Positions 1-9,110 of a stretch of 64,000 nt of DNA are shown here, in pieces. Source of the stretch: Pseudovibrio sp. Tun.PSC04-5.I4 (GTDB lineage: Bacteria > Pseudomonadota > Alphaproteobacteria > Rhizobiales > Stappiaceae); contig NZ_FNLB01000006.1 in the NCBI RefSeq assembly GCF_900104145.1, forward strand, positions 2,299,501-2,363,500, in the 5' to 3' direction. A program made the position numbers and the translations under genes. The notes beneath the pieces were generated by a model. The model was not told where the DNA came from. It saw nothing but the letters and a program-made list of their open reading frames with translations, and searched no databases. Numbering within the stretch: the first letter of the stretch is position 1; every line of letters starts with the position of its first letter.

Positions 1-33
1 AGCCTGATTGTTCTATGCTTTGCGACGAGATTA

Positions 34-63
34 AGCGGCCTTCTTTGGAGTGCCGCTTTTTTT
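34..63 (+). terminator. Intrinsic terminator of an upstream gene
   Basis: A six-base stem (AGCGGC at 34-39 with GCCGCT at 52-57) is followed by a run of seven T to position 63. It would end a plus-strand transcript entering from outside the window; peptide deformylase often precedes fmt, but the few bases visible here do not identify the gene. Confidence 0.6.
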
Positions 64-140
64 GTTGTTTTTTCCTTGTCCCTTTCCGCAAGCTGACGCA
101 TTAAAGCAGGAACACAAGAATTACAGCAGGCAGGTCAGCT

Positions 141-1085
141 ATGTCATTGCGCGTCATCTTTATGGGCACTCCAGATTTTTCCGTTCCAACTCTTATCGAG
201 ATTATCGGTCAAGGATGGGATGTAGTTGCCTGTTATTCCCAACCTCCACGGAAAGCAGGACGCGGGATGGAGTTGAAAAAAACTCCTGTTCACGAAGCTG
301 CTGAAAGCCTCGGCATTCCAGTTTTCACCCCAACTTCTTTGAAGAGCGAGGAAGAACAAACGCGTTTTCGTTCCTTTGAGGCGGATGTGGCTGTTGTTGT
401 TGCCTATGGTTTGTTGCTGCCAAAAGCAATTTTGGACGCTACAGAGAATGGGTGCCTCAATGGCCATGCCTCTCTGCTGCCTCGCTGGCGCGGTGCCGCC
501 CCGATCAACCGGGCGATCATGGCTGGCGACAAAGCCTCTGGCATTCAGGTGATGCGGATGGAAGAAGGGCTGGATACGGGTCCTGTGTGCATGTCTGAGA
601 GCGTTGCAATCACCAATGATATGACTGCCGGTGAACTTCATGACCGCCTTTCCAGTCTTGGTGGTGATCTGATGGTGCGTGCGCTTTCCGCTCTGTCTCG
701 TGGCGGTCTTGGTTCTTTGCAACAGCCTGAAGAGGGTGTGACTTACGCGAAGAAGATCCAGAAAAGCGAAACCCGCATTGACTGGTCTCTCCCAGCTGAA
801 GACGTTCACAACCACATTCGCGGTCTTTCTCCGTTTCCCGGTGCGTGGTGTGAGATGGAACTGGGGGGCAAGAAGCCTGAACGGGTGAAAGTTTTGCGCA
901 GTGGCCTATGCGAAGCCTCTGGCAATGCAGGTGAAGTGCTTATCGCCGATGGAGACACTCTGATTATTGCGTGTGGTTCGGGCTCTATCAAGCTGGTACA
1001 GGTTCAACGGGCAGGCAAAAAAGCAATGTCTGCCGATGAGTTTTTGCGCGGTTCTAAGCTTAATCCGGGTGCAGCTATTTCCTGA
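141..1085 (+). CDS. fmt: Methionyl-tRNA formyltransferase
   Basis: Cytoplasmic enzyme that formylates the amino group of Met-tRNA(fMet) using 10-formyltetrahydrofolate, preparing initiator tRNA for translation. The 314-residue length is normal for the family. The N-terminal formyltransferase fold carries the signature SLLPRWRGAAPINR at about 111-124, and the catalytic Asn-His-Asp set is visible as N107, H109 and D145 (in GLDTGP). The C-terminal third is the usual tRNA-binding OB-like domain. The ATG lies a few bases after an AGG-containing stretch. A GNAT gene and truA follow on the same strand, so this looks like the head of a small translation and tRNA-modification cluster. Confidence 0.97.
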   Translation: MSLRVIFMGTPDFSVPTLIEIIGQGWDVVACYSQPPRKAGRGMELKKTPVHEAAESLGIPVFTPTSLKSEEEQTRFRSFEADVAVVVAYGLLLPKAILDATENGCLNGHASLLPRWRGAAPINRAIMAGDKASGIQVMRMEEGLDTGPVCMSESVAITNDMTAGELHDRLSSLGGDLMVRALSALSRGGLGSLQQPEEGVTYAKKIQKSETRIDWSLPAEDVHNHIRGLSPFPGAWCEMELGGKKPERVKVLRSGLCEASGNAGEVLIADGDTLIIACGSGSIKLVQVQRAGKKAMSADEFLRGSKLNPGAAIS

Positions 1086-1153
1086 GCTGGTCCGATGCGA
1101 TAGGCTTTTCCTGATAAGAAAAAGCAGTAGACAGTCAGTATGGCGGAGGCAGT

Positions 1154-1693
1154 ATGATCAAGTTCCACAAGATTGGAGTGCATCAAGTCGGCCTTCGCGA
1201 TTCTTCTAAGGAAGACGAACCCGTCATTCTCTCGCTCCTGTCCAAGGTCTTTAAGCAAGGCAACGAAGCCCGCCTTGTTGAGAGGTTACGTGCTTGCGGA
1301 TCACTCGTTCTTGAAAGAGTAGCGACTGACGATCAGGGCAAAGTACTTGGCCACCTTGCCCTTTCTCGTGTGACAGGCACTGGAATAGGTCATCGCCTCA
1401 AAATAAGTTGCCTTGCCCCGGTGTGTGTTGAGCCTGCCTTACAGAATACCGGTGTTGGGACAAGGCTTATTCAAGACGCATTGGATGACCTACAAGGATT
1501 GGGCGAAGATCTCGTTCTCGTCCTTGGCTCACCTGACTACTACGCGCGGTTCGGCTTTGATGGTGAGCTCGCGAAGAAGATTCAGGGGCCATATGCGGGA
1601 CCGATCTTCATGGCTCTCCCGTTTACTCAGGCCGGGCGAGAAGACCTGCCGGTTGAAGTCACCTATGCAACTCCCTTTAAGGAATTTGAATAG
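1154..1693 (+). CDS. GNAT family N-acetyltransferase (YhbS-like)
   Basis: A 179-residue acetyltransferase of the GNAT superfamily. The acetyl-CoA loop is seen around residues 90-110 (APVCVEPALQNTGVGTRLI), followed by LVLGSPDYYARFGF, an arrangement typical of the YhbS group (COG3153). The substrate cannot be read from the sequence. The ATG follows GGAGG at a short spacing, and the gene starts 68 bp after fmt, so the two may be cotranscribed. Confidence 0.85.
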   Translation: MIKFHKIGVHQVGLRDSSKEDEPVILSLLSKVFKQGNEARLVERLRACGSLVLERVATDDQGKVLGHLALSRVTGTGIGHRLKISCLAPVCVEPALQNTGVGTRLIQDALDDLQGLGEDLVLVLGSPDYYARFGFDGELAKKIQGPYAGPIFMALPFTQAGREDLPVEVTYATPFKEFE

Positions 1694-1849
1694 GGCAGCT
1701 GTTTCGCCACTCCACAAAGCCTAGTCTTGCCCCTTTAAATCTGGTAGGACACCCTCGATTCCCTGCGCACCTTGCTGGCGAATTTCCTCATTTGACTCAA
1801 GCATTCTGCCCAGACCAGTCTGCTTCCTGAACCTTTGCAAAGAACCAGA

Positions 1850-2680
1850 ATGCCGCGCTATAAGATTACAGTTGATTATGACGGACGCCCTTTTGTTGGT
1901 TGGCAGCGACAAGACAATGGTCCGACAGCTCAAGGTGTTATTGAGCGCGCTATCAAATCGTTTTGCGGAGAAACTGTCTCGATTGGCGGCGCGGGCCGAA
2001 CAGATTCAGGCGTTCATGCCACGGGTCAGGTTGCTCATCTGGACCTTTCTAAAGATTGGCCTGTTGAGACGGTCAAGAACGCACTGAACTTTCATGCGCA
2101 GCCAGATCCAGTTGCTATCCTATCCTGCGAGAAAACCGGTTTGGGATTTGATGCGAGGTTTTCTGCTATTCGTCGGCATTACCGCTTTAAGATTGCAAAC
2201 CGTCCGGAGCCGCTGACACATGATCGCGGCCTAGCTTGGTATGTGAAGCCGGAGCTGGATGCGGACGCCATGAATGAGGCCGCACAAGTTCTGCTAGGCC
2301 ATCACGACTTTACCACCTTCCGCCATACAAAATGCCAAGCAAAGAGCCCTTGGAAAACGATGGAACGCATCTGCGTATATCGCCAAGGTTATCATGTGTT
2401 TTTGGAATGCAGCTCACGCTCGTTCCTGCACAATCAGGTTCGATCTATGGTTGGCAGCCTGCGGTTGGTTGGCGAAGGACGTTGGAGCAAAGAAGACCTG
2501 AAAGCTGCGCTTGAGGCGTGCGACAGACAAGCCTGTGGGCCTGTTGCGGTTCCCCAAGGGCTTTATCTCACACAAGTGGATTATCGCTCTCCTGAAGAGG
2601 ATGAAGCCTCTTTCCTCGCTTATCAGGAAAGTGTGAGAGACACTCTGTCCGATGAAGCCCCGGCAGACGAAGAAGATTAA
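1850..2680 (+). CDS. truA: tRNA pseudouridine(38-40) synthase TruA
   Basis: Converts uridines 38, 39 and 40 of the tRNA anticodon stem to pseudouridine. The catalytic aspartate is D52 in GGAGRTDSGVHATGQ, and the FRHTKC and FLHNQVRSMVG stretches are also family features. The protein has 276 residues. I chose the ATG at 1850 because the family begins MPRYKITVDYDG; a TTG five codons upstream would only add unconserved residues. The C-terminal tail after about residue 255 is acidic. A bidirectional terminator follows directly. Confidence 0.96.
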   Translation: MPRYKITVDYDGRPFVGWQRQDNGPTAQGVIERAIKSFCGETVSIGGAGRTDSGVHATGQVAHLDLSKDWPVETVKNALNFHAQPDPVAILSCEKTGLGFDARFSAIRRHYRFKIANRPEPLTHDRGLAWYVKPELDADAMNEAAQVLLGHHDFTTFRHTKCQAKSPWKTMERICVYRQGYHVFLECSSRSFLHNQVRSMVGSLRLVGEGRWSKEDLKAALEACDRQACGPVAVPQGLYLTQVDYRSPEEDEASFLAYQESVRDTLSDEAPADEED

Positions 2681-2713
2681 GAGATTCAAGCCGTTTACGA
2701 TGTGTTTAAGAAA

Positions 2714-2745
2714 AAACCGGAGGCCGTCCACCTCCGGTTTTATTT
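2714..2745. terminator. Bidirectional intrinsic terminator between truA and a convergent gene
   Basis: A ten-base perfect stem (AAACCGGAGG at 2714-2723 with CCTCCGGTTT at 2731-2740) has a seven-base loop. It has T-rich flanks on the plus side and an A run (T run on the minus strand) on the other, so it can serve both truA and the convergent membrane-protein gene. Confidence 0.85.
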
Positions 2746-2748
2746 GTG

Positions 2749-3567
2749 TTACGCGTCTTGATAGGTCACGACACGCTTATATAAGTGCCATGTGGTGTGC
2801 CCCAAAATGGGCAGCGTGACCAGTAACCCGACAAAAGCCGGGATCATCGAAACCATAAGAGTTGCCGTGATGAGCAGCCCCCATCCAATCATAATAACCG
2901 GGCTTCCTGTTACCACTTTCACACTGGTGATCATTGCTGTCACGAAGTCCAATTCGGTATCCAACAGCATTGGAAACGAGACGACACTGACCGCAAACAA
3001 GAGCATCGCAAAGATGGCACCAACTAAGTGCCCAGTTGCCAGAAACAACAATCCATCGGATGTCTCGAAAATGGTTTGCGCAAACTGAATGAAGGTTCCA
3101 TAGCCTTTCATTCCCAGAAAGAGCGCGAGTAACAGGTGAACCTTAAACATCCAGAGAAACTGGATGAAGATCACCACAAATGCCATCCAGGCAATTTCGC
3201 CGCGCCGGAGCTCCCACATCAATCCGAACAAATCTCGCAGATATAGCGTTTGGCCGGCTTGTAAGCGTCTGGAGACTTCATAGAGCCCAAGAGCGGTAAA
3301 CGGACCAAGCAGCAGAAAGCCGCAAGCCAACGGATAGCTGATGTAGCTCATGTCCACCCAGAACGAGAGGATTGTCACCAGAACTCCGCCAATCATAAAG
3401 AATGCCCCAAAACCCAAACCAATGAGTGGCGCATTCAAGAAATCCAAAGTTCCGAGTTTCAATGAACTTGTTATGTCGCCAATTGTTACTTGATGAACAA
3501 TCGGTTTTACCAGTTTGTGCCCTGTGCTCTGCGCACTAACAGGCACAGTCAGATTGTCCTCTGACAT
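2749..3567 (-). CDS. DUF2189 family integral membrane protein
   Basis: A 272-residue predicted inner-membrane protein with about six hydrophobic segments, for example around IGLGFGAFFMIGGVLVTIL and WMAFVVIFIQFLWMF. The layout, including GWGLLITATLMVSMIPAFVG and the C-terminal LPILGHTTWHLYKR, matches the DUF2189 family (COG5473), whose function is not known. I chose the ATG at 3567 because AGGAGGGA lies just upstream; a longer frame exists but is not needed. The gene follows another membrane protein and dapE on the same strand. Confidence 0.85.
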   Translation of the reverse strand: MSEDNLTVPVSAQSTGHKLVKPIVHQVTIGDITSSLKLGTLDFLNAPLIGLGFGAFFMIGGVLVTILSFWVDMSYISYPLACGFLLLGPFTALGLYEVSRRLQAGQTLYLRDLFGLMWELRRGEIAWMAFVVIFIQFLWMFKVHLLLALFLGMKGYGTFIQFAQTIFETSDGLLFLATGHLVGAIFAMLLFAVSVVSFPMLLDTELDFVTAMITSVKVVTGSPVIMIGWGLLITATLMVSMIPAFVGLLVTLPILGHTTWHLYKRVVTYQDA

Positions 3568-3675
3568 TCCGTCCCTCCTCATTTTCCTCGGCGTTAAGTT
3601 TGCGTGTAAATGCAAGCCAGCGCTACTGAAATAGTGAGGAGGTCTACGAAAGGTGGAGTTAAAAGCGGGGTGCCT

Positions 3676-4311
3676 TTAGCCCGTAAACAGACGGCCAATC
3701 GACAAACTGATGAATATGGAGAGGATCAGATCCAAAACCACGAGGCCGATCGAGATTGAGAAGCTGCACTGACCTGCTATCCGCGCAATCCGAAAGCGAT
3801 ACCAGAGGACCCAACCCACAATAGGGAACGAGAGCATAATAAGTAGCGCAGATGGCATGATGCCAATCAGATACCCGAGATTCAGCACGGTTTGCGGAAC
3901 AAGGATAACCAGCGTGCTCCAGTTTCTCGCAATGATATAAGGTGCATAGTTCTGCTTGAGGCCCAAGGAGCCGGCAAGAAGCCCGATAATGATTGGAAAG
4001 GCAATCCAATCAACGAGTAAAGTCACCACTTTCCCGACGTAGAGCAGGAAACCACCCTGCGCATATTCCGAGAGCTCTGTGCCTTGAGCAAGGTGATCTT
4101 CCAAAAATAAGTTCTGCTCAGTGAATATGCTGAGAAAATAAAACGGCAGCAGAAGGAAGATCACGCCAAAAGATCGCCAGAAGCCGTCAGCAGATAGATC
4201 ATACTGACGCATCGCTTCTGTGCGACCCATCATAATTGACCAGGATGCCTCGCAGGACTGGCGAATTTCTTGAATGCCGGGAACCATTAAAACACCCTGT
4301 TCTTTAATCAC
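3676..4311 (-). CDS. Predicted multi-pass membrane protein downstream of dapE
   Basis: A 211-residue protein with a short cytoplasmic N-terminus (EIRQSCEASWSIMMGR) and about five membrane segments, resembling small YIP1-like membrane proteins found next to dapE in related bacteria. No catalytic motif is visible and the function is unknown. The GTG at 4311 abuts the dapE stop codon, which suggests translational coupling. An ATG at 4287 preceded by AGGG is an equally plausible start. Confidence 0.7.
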   Translation of the reverse strand: MIKEQGVLMVPGIQEIRQSCEASWSIMMGRTEAMRQYDLSADGFWRSFGVIFLLLPFYFLSIFTEQNLFLEDHLAQGTELSEYAQGGFLLYVGKVVTLLVDWIAFPIIIGLLAGSLGLKQNYAPYIIARNWSTLVILVPQTVLNLGYLIGIMPSALLIMLSFPIVGWVLWYRFRIARIAGQCSFSISIGLVVLDLILSIFISLSIGRLFTG

Positions 4312-5481
4312 TTAGGACTGAAAATAGTCCTGCAAGAAACACAGATAGATATCTGCCAGCTTCTCAATGTCTGCTACTGCAACATGCTCATCGACTTTGT
4401 GCATTGTTTGCCCAACGAGGCCGAATTCGACAACAGCGCAATAGTTCTTGATAAAGCGCGCGTCTGAGGTTCCGCCACCTGTTGAAAGCTCCGGCGTGCG
4501 ACCTGTTACTGTCTTGATTGAATCAGAAAGCGTCTGAATGAGCGCTGCATCATGGGTGAGGAAGCTATCTGTGCTTTCACGGGCAAATTCAATGCTCCAG
4601 TCAAGACCTTCTGGTGCAGCAGCGGACAGAAGCCCTTCCATGTGCTGGCTCAGAGAGCTGACAGACCATTGATCATTAAAGCGAATATTGAACTTCGCTA
4701 TAACATGCGCCGGGATAACGTTGGTTGCAGTGTTGCCGATGTCTACGGTTGTGATTTCCAGGTTTGATGGCTGAAAGCGTTCGTTGCCTTTGTCCAGCTC
4801 GACTTCAGCAACAGCGCTGAGGAGCTGGAGCATGCCGGGAACAGGGTTGTTCGCCAGATGCTGATAGGCAACGTGACCCTGTGTGCCATTAACGGTTACC
4901 GTGCCGGTGAGAGAGCCGCGACGACCCACTTTAATTGCATCACCCAGAGCGTCCGGATTGGTTGGTTCGCCAACAATACATGCATCGAAAATATGGCCTT
5001 GCTGTTTGGCCCATGCCAGCAATTTGACAGTCCCGTTGACGGCTGGGCCTTCTTCATCACCTGTGATCAGGAATGAGATTTTGCCTTTGATTCCATCGGG
5101 ATGTGCTTTGACATACTCCAGAGCAGCAGCTGCAAACGCAGCGACGCCGCCCTTCATATCTGCGGTGCCACGGCCATGTAGCATACCATCAGAGATGGTT
5201 CCGGCGAACGGCCCGTGCGTCCAGGCGGCTGCATCGCCCACTGGTACAACATCGGTATGGCCTGCAAACACGAAATGCGGCTTACCGGAGCCGATTGTCG
5301 CGAAGAGGTTCTCAACGTCAGGAGTGTCTGCATCTGTGAAAGTCACACGTGAGACATCGAAGCCACCGTTTGCAAGCAGCATTTCAAGCGTTGACAAAGC
5401 ACCGCCTTCAGCTGGAGTAACACTAGGGCAGCGGATGAGGTCGCGGCAAATCTGTACCGCAGGAGAAAGCGTTTCGGTCAT
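4312..5481 (-). CDS. dapE: Succinyl-diaminopimelate desuccinylase
   Basis: Zinc-dependent M20-family hydrolase that removes succinate from N-succinyl-LL-diaminopimelate, a step of lysine and peptidoglycan-precursor synthesis. Metal and catalytic residues are visible: H75 and D77 in VFAGHTDVVPVGD, D108 in GRGTADMKGG, and E143-E144 in ITGDEEGPAVNG. STGGGTSDARF near the C-terminus is also diagnostic. Starting at the ATG at 5481 gives 389 residues, the normal length; an upstream in-frame extension of 12 residues is not conserved. The next gene begins immediately after the stop. Confidence 0.96.
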   Translation of the reverse strand: MTETLSPAVQICRDLIRCPSVTPAEGGALSTLEMLLANGGFDVSRVTFTDADTPDVENLFATIGSGKPHFVFAGHTDVVPVGDAAAWTHGPFAGTISDGMLHGRGTADMKGGVAAFAAAALEYVKAHPDGIKGKISFLITGDEEGPAVNGTVKLLAWAKQQGHIFDACIVGEPTNPDALGDAIKVGRRGSLTGTVTVNGTQGHVAYQHLANNPVPGMLQLLSAVAEVELDKGNERFQPSNLEITTVDIGNTATNVIPAHVIAKFNIRFNDQWSVSSLSQHMEGLLSAAAPEGLDWSIEFARESTDSFLTHDAALIQTLSDSIKTVTGRTPELSTGGGTSDARFIKNYCAVVEFGLVGQTMHKVDEHVAVADIEKLADIYLCFLQDYFQS

Positions 5482-5583
5482 GCTCTGAGATTTAGCTGTG
5501 CTTCGGCCTGCGGTCAATCGTGAGTTGACTGCATTTTATGGATTTCACAGCCCCATAACAACGCAAAAACTCAACATAGCGAC

Positions 5584-6027
5584 TTATTTTTTGCGTGGTA
5601 ATGGGCGGGTATTCGAATATGGACCGTATTTGTTAGGACCGGGCTGGCTCTTCAGGAAACCGGCTGCAAACACGATCAGAAAATTAACAAACGGTAAGAA
5701 GATCAGCAATGCAATAAAGCTGGTCAGACCACGATCCTGCAAGCGCTTCATCACCAGCATCAGTTCTGTGAATTTGGAGGCAAACACCATCGGTGCCAGA
5801 AGCGGATTTGCCGCGAACATGTCATTCACGAACATCTCAAGCGGAATATCCAGAGATCCGTTCGCGGTGTACACGTCAATCACCATATGGGAGGTGACAT
5901 TGAACGCAATAAACAGGATGCACCACGTAAACCCGAAGGCCAGCCAGTACGGCGCACGTGAAATTCGGCCGAAGGGGCTGAAAAACAACCAGAGTAGACT
6001 TGGTTTCGGAACTTCTTGTTTTGGCAT
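5584..6027 (-). CDS. DUF805 family small membrane protein
   Basis: A 147-residue inner-membrane protein. The N-terminal SPFGRISRAPYWLAF matches the FxGRxxRxxYW signature of DUF805, followed by three to four hydrophobic segments and a short basic tail after PGPNKYGPY, also typical of the family. Function is unknown. It lies about 100 bp upstream of dapE on the same strand. Confidence 0.85.
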   Translation of the reverse strand: MPKQEVPKPSLLWLFFSPFGRISRAPYWLAFGFTWCILFIAFNVTSHMVIDVYTANGSLDIPLEMFVNDMFAANPLLAPMVFASKFTELMLVMKRLQDRGLTSFIALLIFLPFVNFLIVFAAGFLKSQPGPNKYGPYSNTRPLPRKK

Positions 6028-6164
6028 TACCTGATCACTTGCGAAATTGGAGTTCGCAAGGATGTACGCACATTACCAGCAGCTTTCAAGAGGGCTCTCT
6101 CAGGAAGACACAGGTGGCGGGAGTTTTCTTCGCCCGCAGCACCTGCTTGCAGCTTTTATATGAC

Positions 6165-7214
6165 TTAGGAGCTTATAGTTTCTGTATCCAGATACCCGCT
6201 GAGCGCCTTGGTGCAATTGATACCCAGATCGCTGACCGCATAACCGCCCTCCATCACAAACAGAGTTGGACGTCCTAGTTTTGCGATACGAGCACCAATT
6301 TTGGTGAAGTCGTCAGTTTTGAGTTTAAACTGAGAGATCGGATCATTTTCATAAGGATCCATCCCCAGTGAGATCACAATGACGTCTGGAGCAAATTTCT
6401 CGATGGATTTGCAGGCGTCTTCCATTGCTTCCTCCCACTTGTCCCAAGGAGTGCCAAGTGGAAGCGGATAGTTGTGATTATAACCAGCGCCCTCTTTCAA
6501 GCCACGTTCATTGGCGTGCCCGAGATAGTACGGGAACTCTACCTTTGGATCGGCATGAATAGACAGGAACTGGACATCTGAGCGATCATAAAAGATCGCT
6601 TGCGTGCCGTTGCCGTGGTGATAGTCCACGTCAAAGATCGTTACCTTGCCAACGCCTTGGTCGCGCAGGTGTTGTGCTGCAATCGCTGCGTTGTTGAGGA
6701 AACAGTAGCCACCGTACAAACGGCGGTGTGAGTGATGCCCCGGAGGGCGGCACAATGCAAAGGCAGAGTTATCTCCCTCCAGAAGAAGATCAGCACCTGT
6801 CAGAGCCGTTTCTGCGCTTTTACGGGCAGCTTTCCAGGTGAACGGCCCCATTGGAGAGCCGGCGTCAAAGGAGTAGAACCCAAGCTTGCCATCAATGTGA
6901 TCAGGAATGATGTCATGACGCAGACCATGCACTGGCCAGATAAATGGAAAGACTTCCTCTCCCGACCGCCCTTCTGCCAACCACAGTTGCCAAAACTCCT
7001 GAAGGAAGCTGACATACTCCGCATCGTGAACCTTGAGGATCGGATCCAGCGAATACGCTTTTGGTTCTAAAATCGCACCGTACTGAGCTCTTTTAACATG
7101 GTCGAGGACTATTTCTGCACGAGAGGGAATCTCGTTTGCCGGAACCAGTTTGCCATCCGAAATTTCTTTTGTCGGGGCATGCAAAAGTTGATCAGGTGAA
7201 AAAATGGTCTTCAC
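6165..7214 (-). CDS. Acetylpolyamine amidohydrolase / class II-like deacetylase
   Basis: A 349-residue member of the arginase-deacetylase (HDAC-like) fold. The sequence follows, from memory, the Mycoplana acetylpolyamine amidohydrolase nearly end to end. The catalytic His pair is H160-H161 in CRPPGHHS, zinc ligands are D197 and H199 in DVDYHHGNGTQ and the later Asp in SLGMDPYENDP, and the active-site Tyr sits in MEGGYAV. It is expected to deacetylate acetylated polyamines or related small amides in the cytoplasm. The start is a GTG preceded by AAGGA at a good distance. Deacetylation of a protein substrate cannot be excluded. Confidence 0.88.
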   Translation of the reverse strand: MKTIFSPDQLLHAPTKEISDGKLVPANEIPSRAEIVLDHVKRAQYGAILEPKAYSLDPILKVHDAEYVSFLQEFWQLWLAEGRSGEEVFPFIWPVHGLRHDIIPDHIDGKLGFYSFDAGSPMGPFTWKAARKSAETALTGADLLLEGDNSAFALCRPPGHHSHRRLYGGYCFLNNAAIAAQHLRDQGVGKVTIFDVDYHHGNGTQAIFYDRSDVQFLSIHADPKVEFPYYLGHANERGLKEGAGYNHNYPLPLGTPWDKWEEAMEDACKSIEKFAPDVIVISLGMDPYENDPISQFKLKTDDFTKIGARIAKLGRPTLFVMEGGYAVSDLGINCTKALSGYLDTETISS

Positions 7215-7302
7215 TATTGTCGTCCTTTACAAAAGCAAGTGTACTTCACAGTGCATGGATCAAGCATTCCCAAAAAATGGATTCACTTTTCAGGAATGCG
7301 CC

Positions 7303-8295
7303 TTAGATGAAACGGTATTCTGTAATTTGTTCATAGTGCTCGCTCGGTTGAAGTGTGGAGCAAGCAAATTCTTCGTGGTTTGGGCTGTCTGGCCAGCATT
7401 GCGGCTCAAGACACAGGCCGCTTCTGGGGCCATAAGGCGTCCCATGCAGACCAGCTACTGCTGTATTCAGTGAACTAGCATCGTAAAACTGAATTCCCGG
7501 CTCTGTAGACCAGACTTCCATCTTCAGCTCCGTTTCCGGTTCAAATACAACCGCAGAAAGTTCAGGCTTGCGAAGGCGGAACTGGCGTAGACAGAAATTA
7601 TTGTCAAACCGCGTGTCATGCTCATCAACAATGGGCCGCATTTCGCGGAAATCATAAGCCGTTCCGGCAACATCCACGATATCACCTGTCGGGATCAATT
7701 CTTCTGACACCGGTAAATATGACCGCGCTGGGATCATAATTTGATGATTGGTGATGTCTTTACTGTCGCCTAGATTGAAGTAGCTGTGATGACATGGATT
7801 GAAGAGGGTTGGCTTGTCTGTCTGTCCCGAGATTTCAATACGAAGCACGTCATCCTTGGTCAACGTGTAACGGAGCGAGACTTCAACAGTACCGGGATAC
7901 CCTTCCTCGCCTTCTCTGGATACAAGGGAGAGCAAAACGCTGCTATCACTGGCTTCCTCAATGGTCCAGACTTTGCTGGCAAAGCCATTGAACCCGCCAT
8001 GCAGGTGATGCTTGCCACCCTCGTTAACTGAGAGCTGAAACTCATCAGAGCCTATCGAGAAGCGCCCCTGTGCGATGCGGTTGGCACAACGACCTGCCGT
8101 CGCTCCCATGTGGGGCGAGTGGTGTTCATAATCGTATAAGTTGTCAAAGCCGAGAGTAAGATCACGATCGCCAAGTTTGAGCGTCCGAACTGCGGCTCCA
8201 TAAGTGATAATACTAGCGCTTAAACTTCCGCCACGCAGTGTCACTTCCTTAACAACATCACGGTTACCCAACTCACCGAAATCACGAATAGCCAC
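7303..8295 (-). CDS. galM: Aldose 1-epimerase (galactose mutarotase)
   Basis: Interconverts alpha and beta anomers of hexoses such as galactose. A 330-residue beta-sandwich protein with the hallmark NPCHHSYFNLG (catalytic His) and, near the C-terminus, CLEPQCWPDSPN (catalytic Glu). AGRCANRIAQG near residue 75 is another conserved substrate-site segment. I chose the GTG at 8295 because AAGGA lies seven bases upstream; a GTG at 8322 would add nine residues but has a poorly spaced ribosome site. No galactose genes are adjacent, so it may serve general sugar metabolism. Confidence 0.92.
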   Translation of the reverse strand: MAIRDFGELGNRDVVKEVTLRGGSLSASIITYGAAVRTLKLGDRDLTLGFDNLYDYEHHSPHMGATAGRCANRIAQGRFSIGSDEFQLSVNEGGKHHLHGGFNGFASKVWTIEEASDSSVLLSLVSREGEEGYPGTVEVSLRYTLTKDDVLRIEISGQTDKPTLFNPCHHSYFNLGDSKDITNHQIMIPARSYLPVSEELIPTGDIVDVAGTAYDFREMRPIVDEHDTRFDNNFCLRQFRLRKPELSAVVFEPETELKMEVWSTEPGIQFYDASSLNTAVAGLHGTPYGPRSGLCLEPQCWPDSPNHEEFACSTLQPSEHYEQITEYRFI

Positions 8296-8384
8296 TGCAT
8301 TTCCTTTCAAACACTGGCCCACCTCCCCTTAGGCTATTTCTTTGATACCAGCCTCCTATGAAACGGGGATTAGTACAAGCAAGA

Positions 8385-8404
8385 CAAAAGGATACCGCCT
8401 TTTG
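8385..8404 (-). terminator. Possible terminator after the retropepsin gene
   Basis: A perfect seven-base stem, CAAAAGG with CCTTTTG, and a six-base loop lies just past the stop of the aspartic protease gene on the minus strand. The downstream T content is modest, so this is a tentative call. Confidence 0.35.
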
Positions 8405-8436
8405 AAGGGCAGTCAAAAATGGAATTTAAATCTGAG

Positions 8437-8949
8437 TTACCTTGGTGTAATCACGAGTTCTCTGTTTCCCAGAGTGATTTTACCAAGGCGATTCAACGCA
8501 GACATGCCCAACAACACCTGCGAGAGAGATTCATCCTTAAGAACAAGGCTCTTAACATTGCGTATATGAATTGGACCTAAGTACAAGTTGGGGATGAAAA
8601 CAGACGCGCCGGATGTGATCCCGTTTGCTGTCCGCACCTCAACCGTAAAATCTTCGTTTTTTACACGCAGGCCAGCCTTGCGAGCAATGCTGTAAGGAAC
8701 GGCGAGCAAACTGGCGCCAGTATCGACCAATGCCTGCGTTTTGTGACCGTTGATTTTTATCGTTGCCACAAAATGTCCATTGGGAGATTTCCGAATGCGT
8801 GTGATCCGTTTGGTGGCTTTTTTGGGAGAGGATGCTTGAGGTTGCGTCTCGTAGACTTCAACCACACCCAACAAACGCTCTTCGAGGATTTTGGGCACAA
8901 TGAGAGCAGCAAAAATAACGACAACCAATACCCAAAGATAACGTTGCAT
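8437..8949 (-). CDS. Membrane-anchored retropepsin-like aspartic protease (TIGR02281 type)
   Basis: A 170-residue protein with one N-terminal membrane segment (YLWVLVVVIFAALIVPKIL) followed by a single retropepsin-like domain. The catalytic motif is ALVDTGASLLAVP, and LLGMSALNRL closes the fold as in clan AA proteases. Such single-domain proteins are expected to act as dimers, here facing the periplasm. Their substrates are not established. I chose the ATG at 8949; a GTG four codons earlier is possible. Confidence 0.85.
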   Translation of the reverse strand: MQRYLWVLVVVIFAALIVPKILEERLLGVVEVYETQPQASSPKKATKRITRIRKSPNGHFVATIKINGHKTQALVDTGASLLAVPYSIARKAGLRVKNEDFTVEVRTANGITSGASVFIPNLYLGPIHIRNVKSLVLKDESLSQVLLGMSALNRLGKITLGNRELVITPR

Positions 8950-9110
8950 TGGCACCCCCACTCACATTGGGCAGCCCAATATCTTAATTCGCGGCCCCGC
9001 AAGATATCGTTCAGCTTTTTGCCCGTCACATTTCATAGGTATACAATCGAGAATATGAAAAAGGCAAGGTTTCTAAGAGGAAATCGCTGATCACGTCAAA
9101 CAGGCAGACA

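Noticed and set aside
1721..1933. Small minus-strand frame between the GNAT gene and truA
   Set aside because: It overlaps the start of truA, has no ribosome site and no recognisable feature.
7264..7299. GCATTCC/GGAATGC inverted repeat between the deacetylase and epimerase genes
   Set aside because: The 22-base loop and the lack of a T run make a terminator doubtful; it may be chance.
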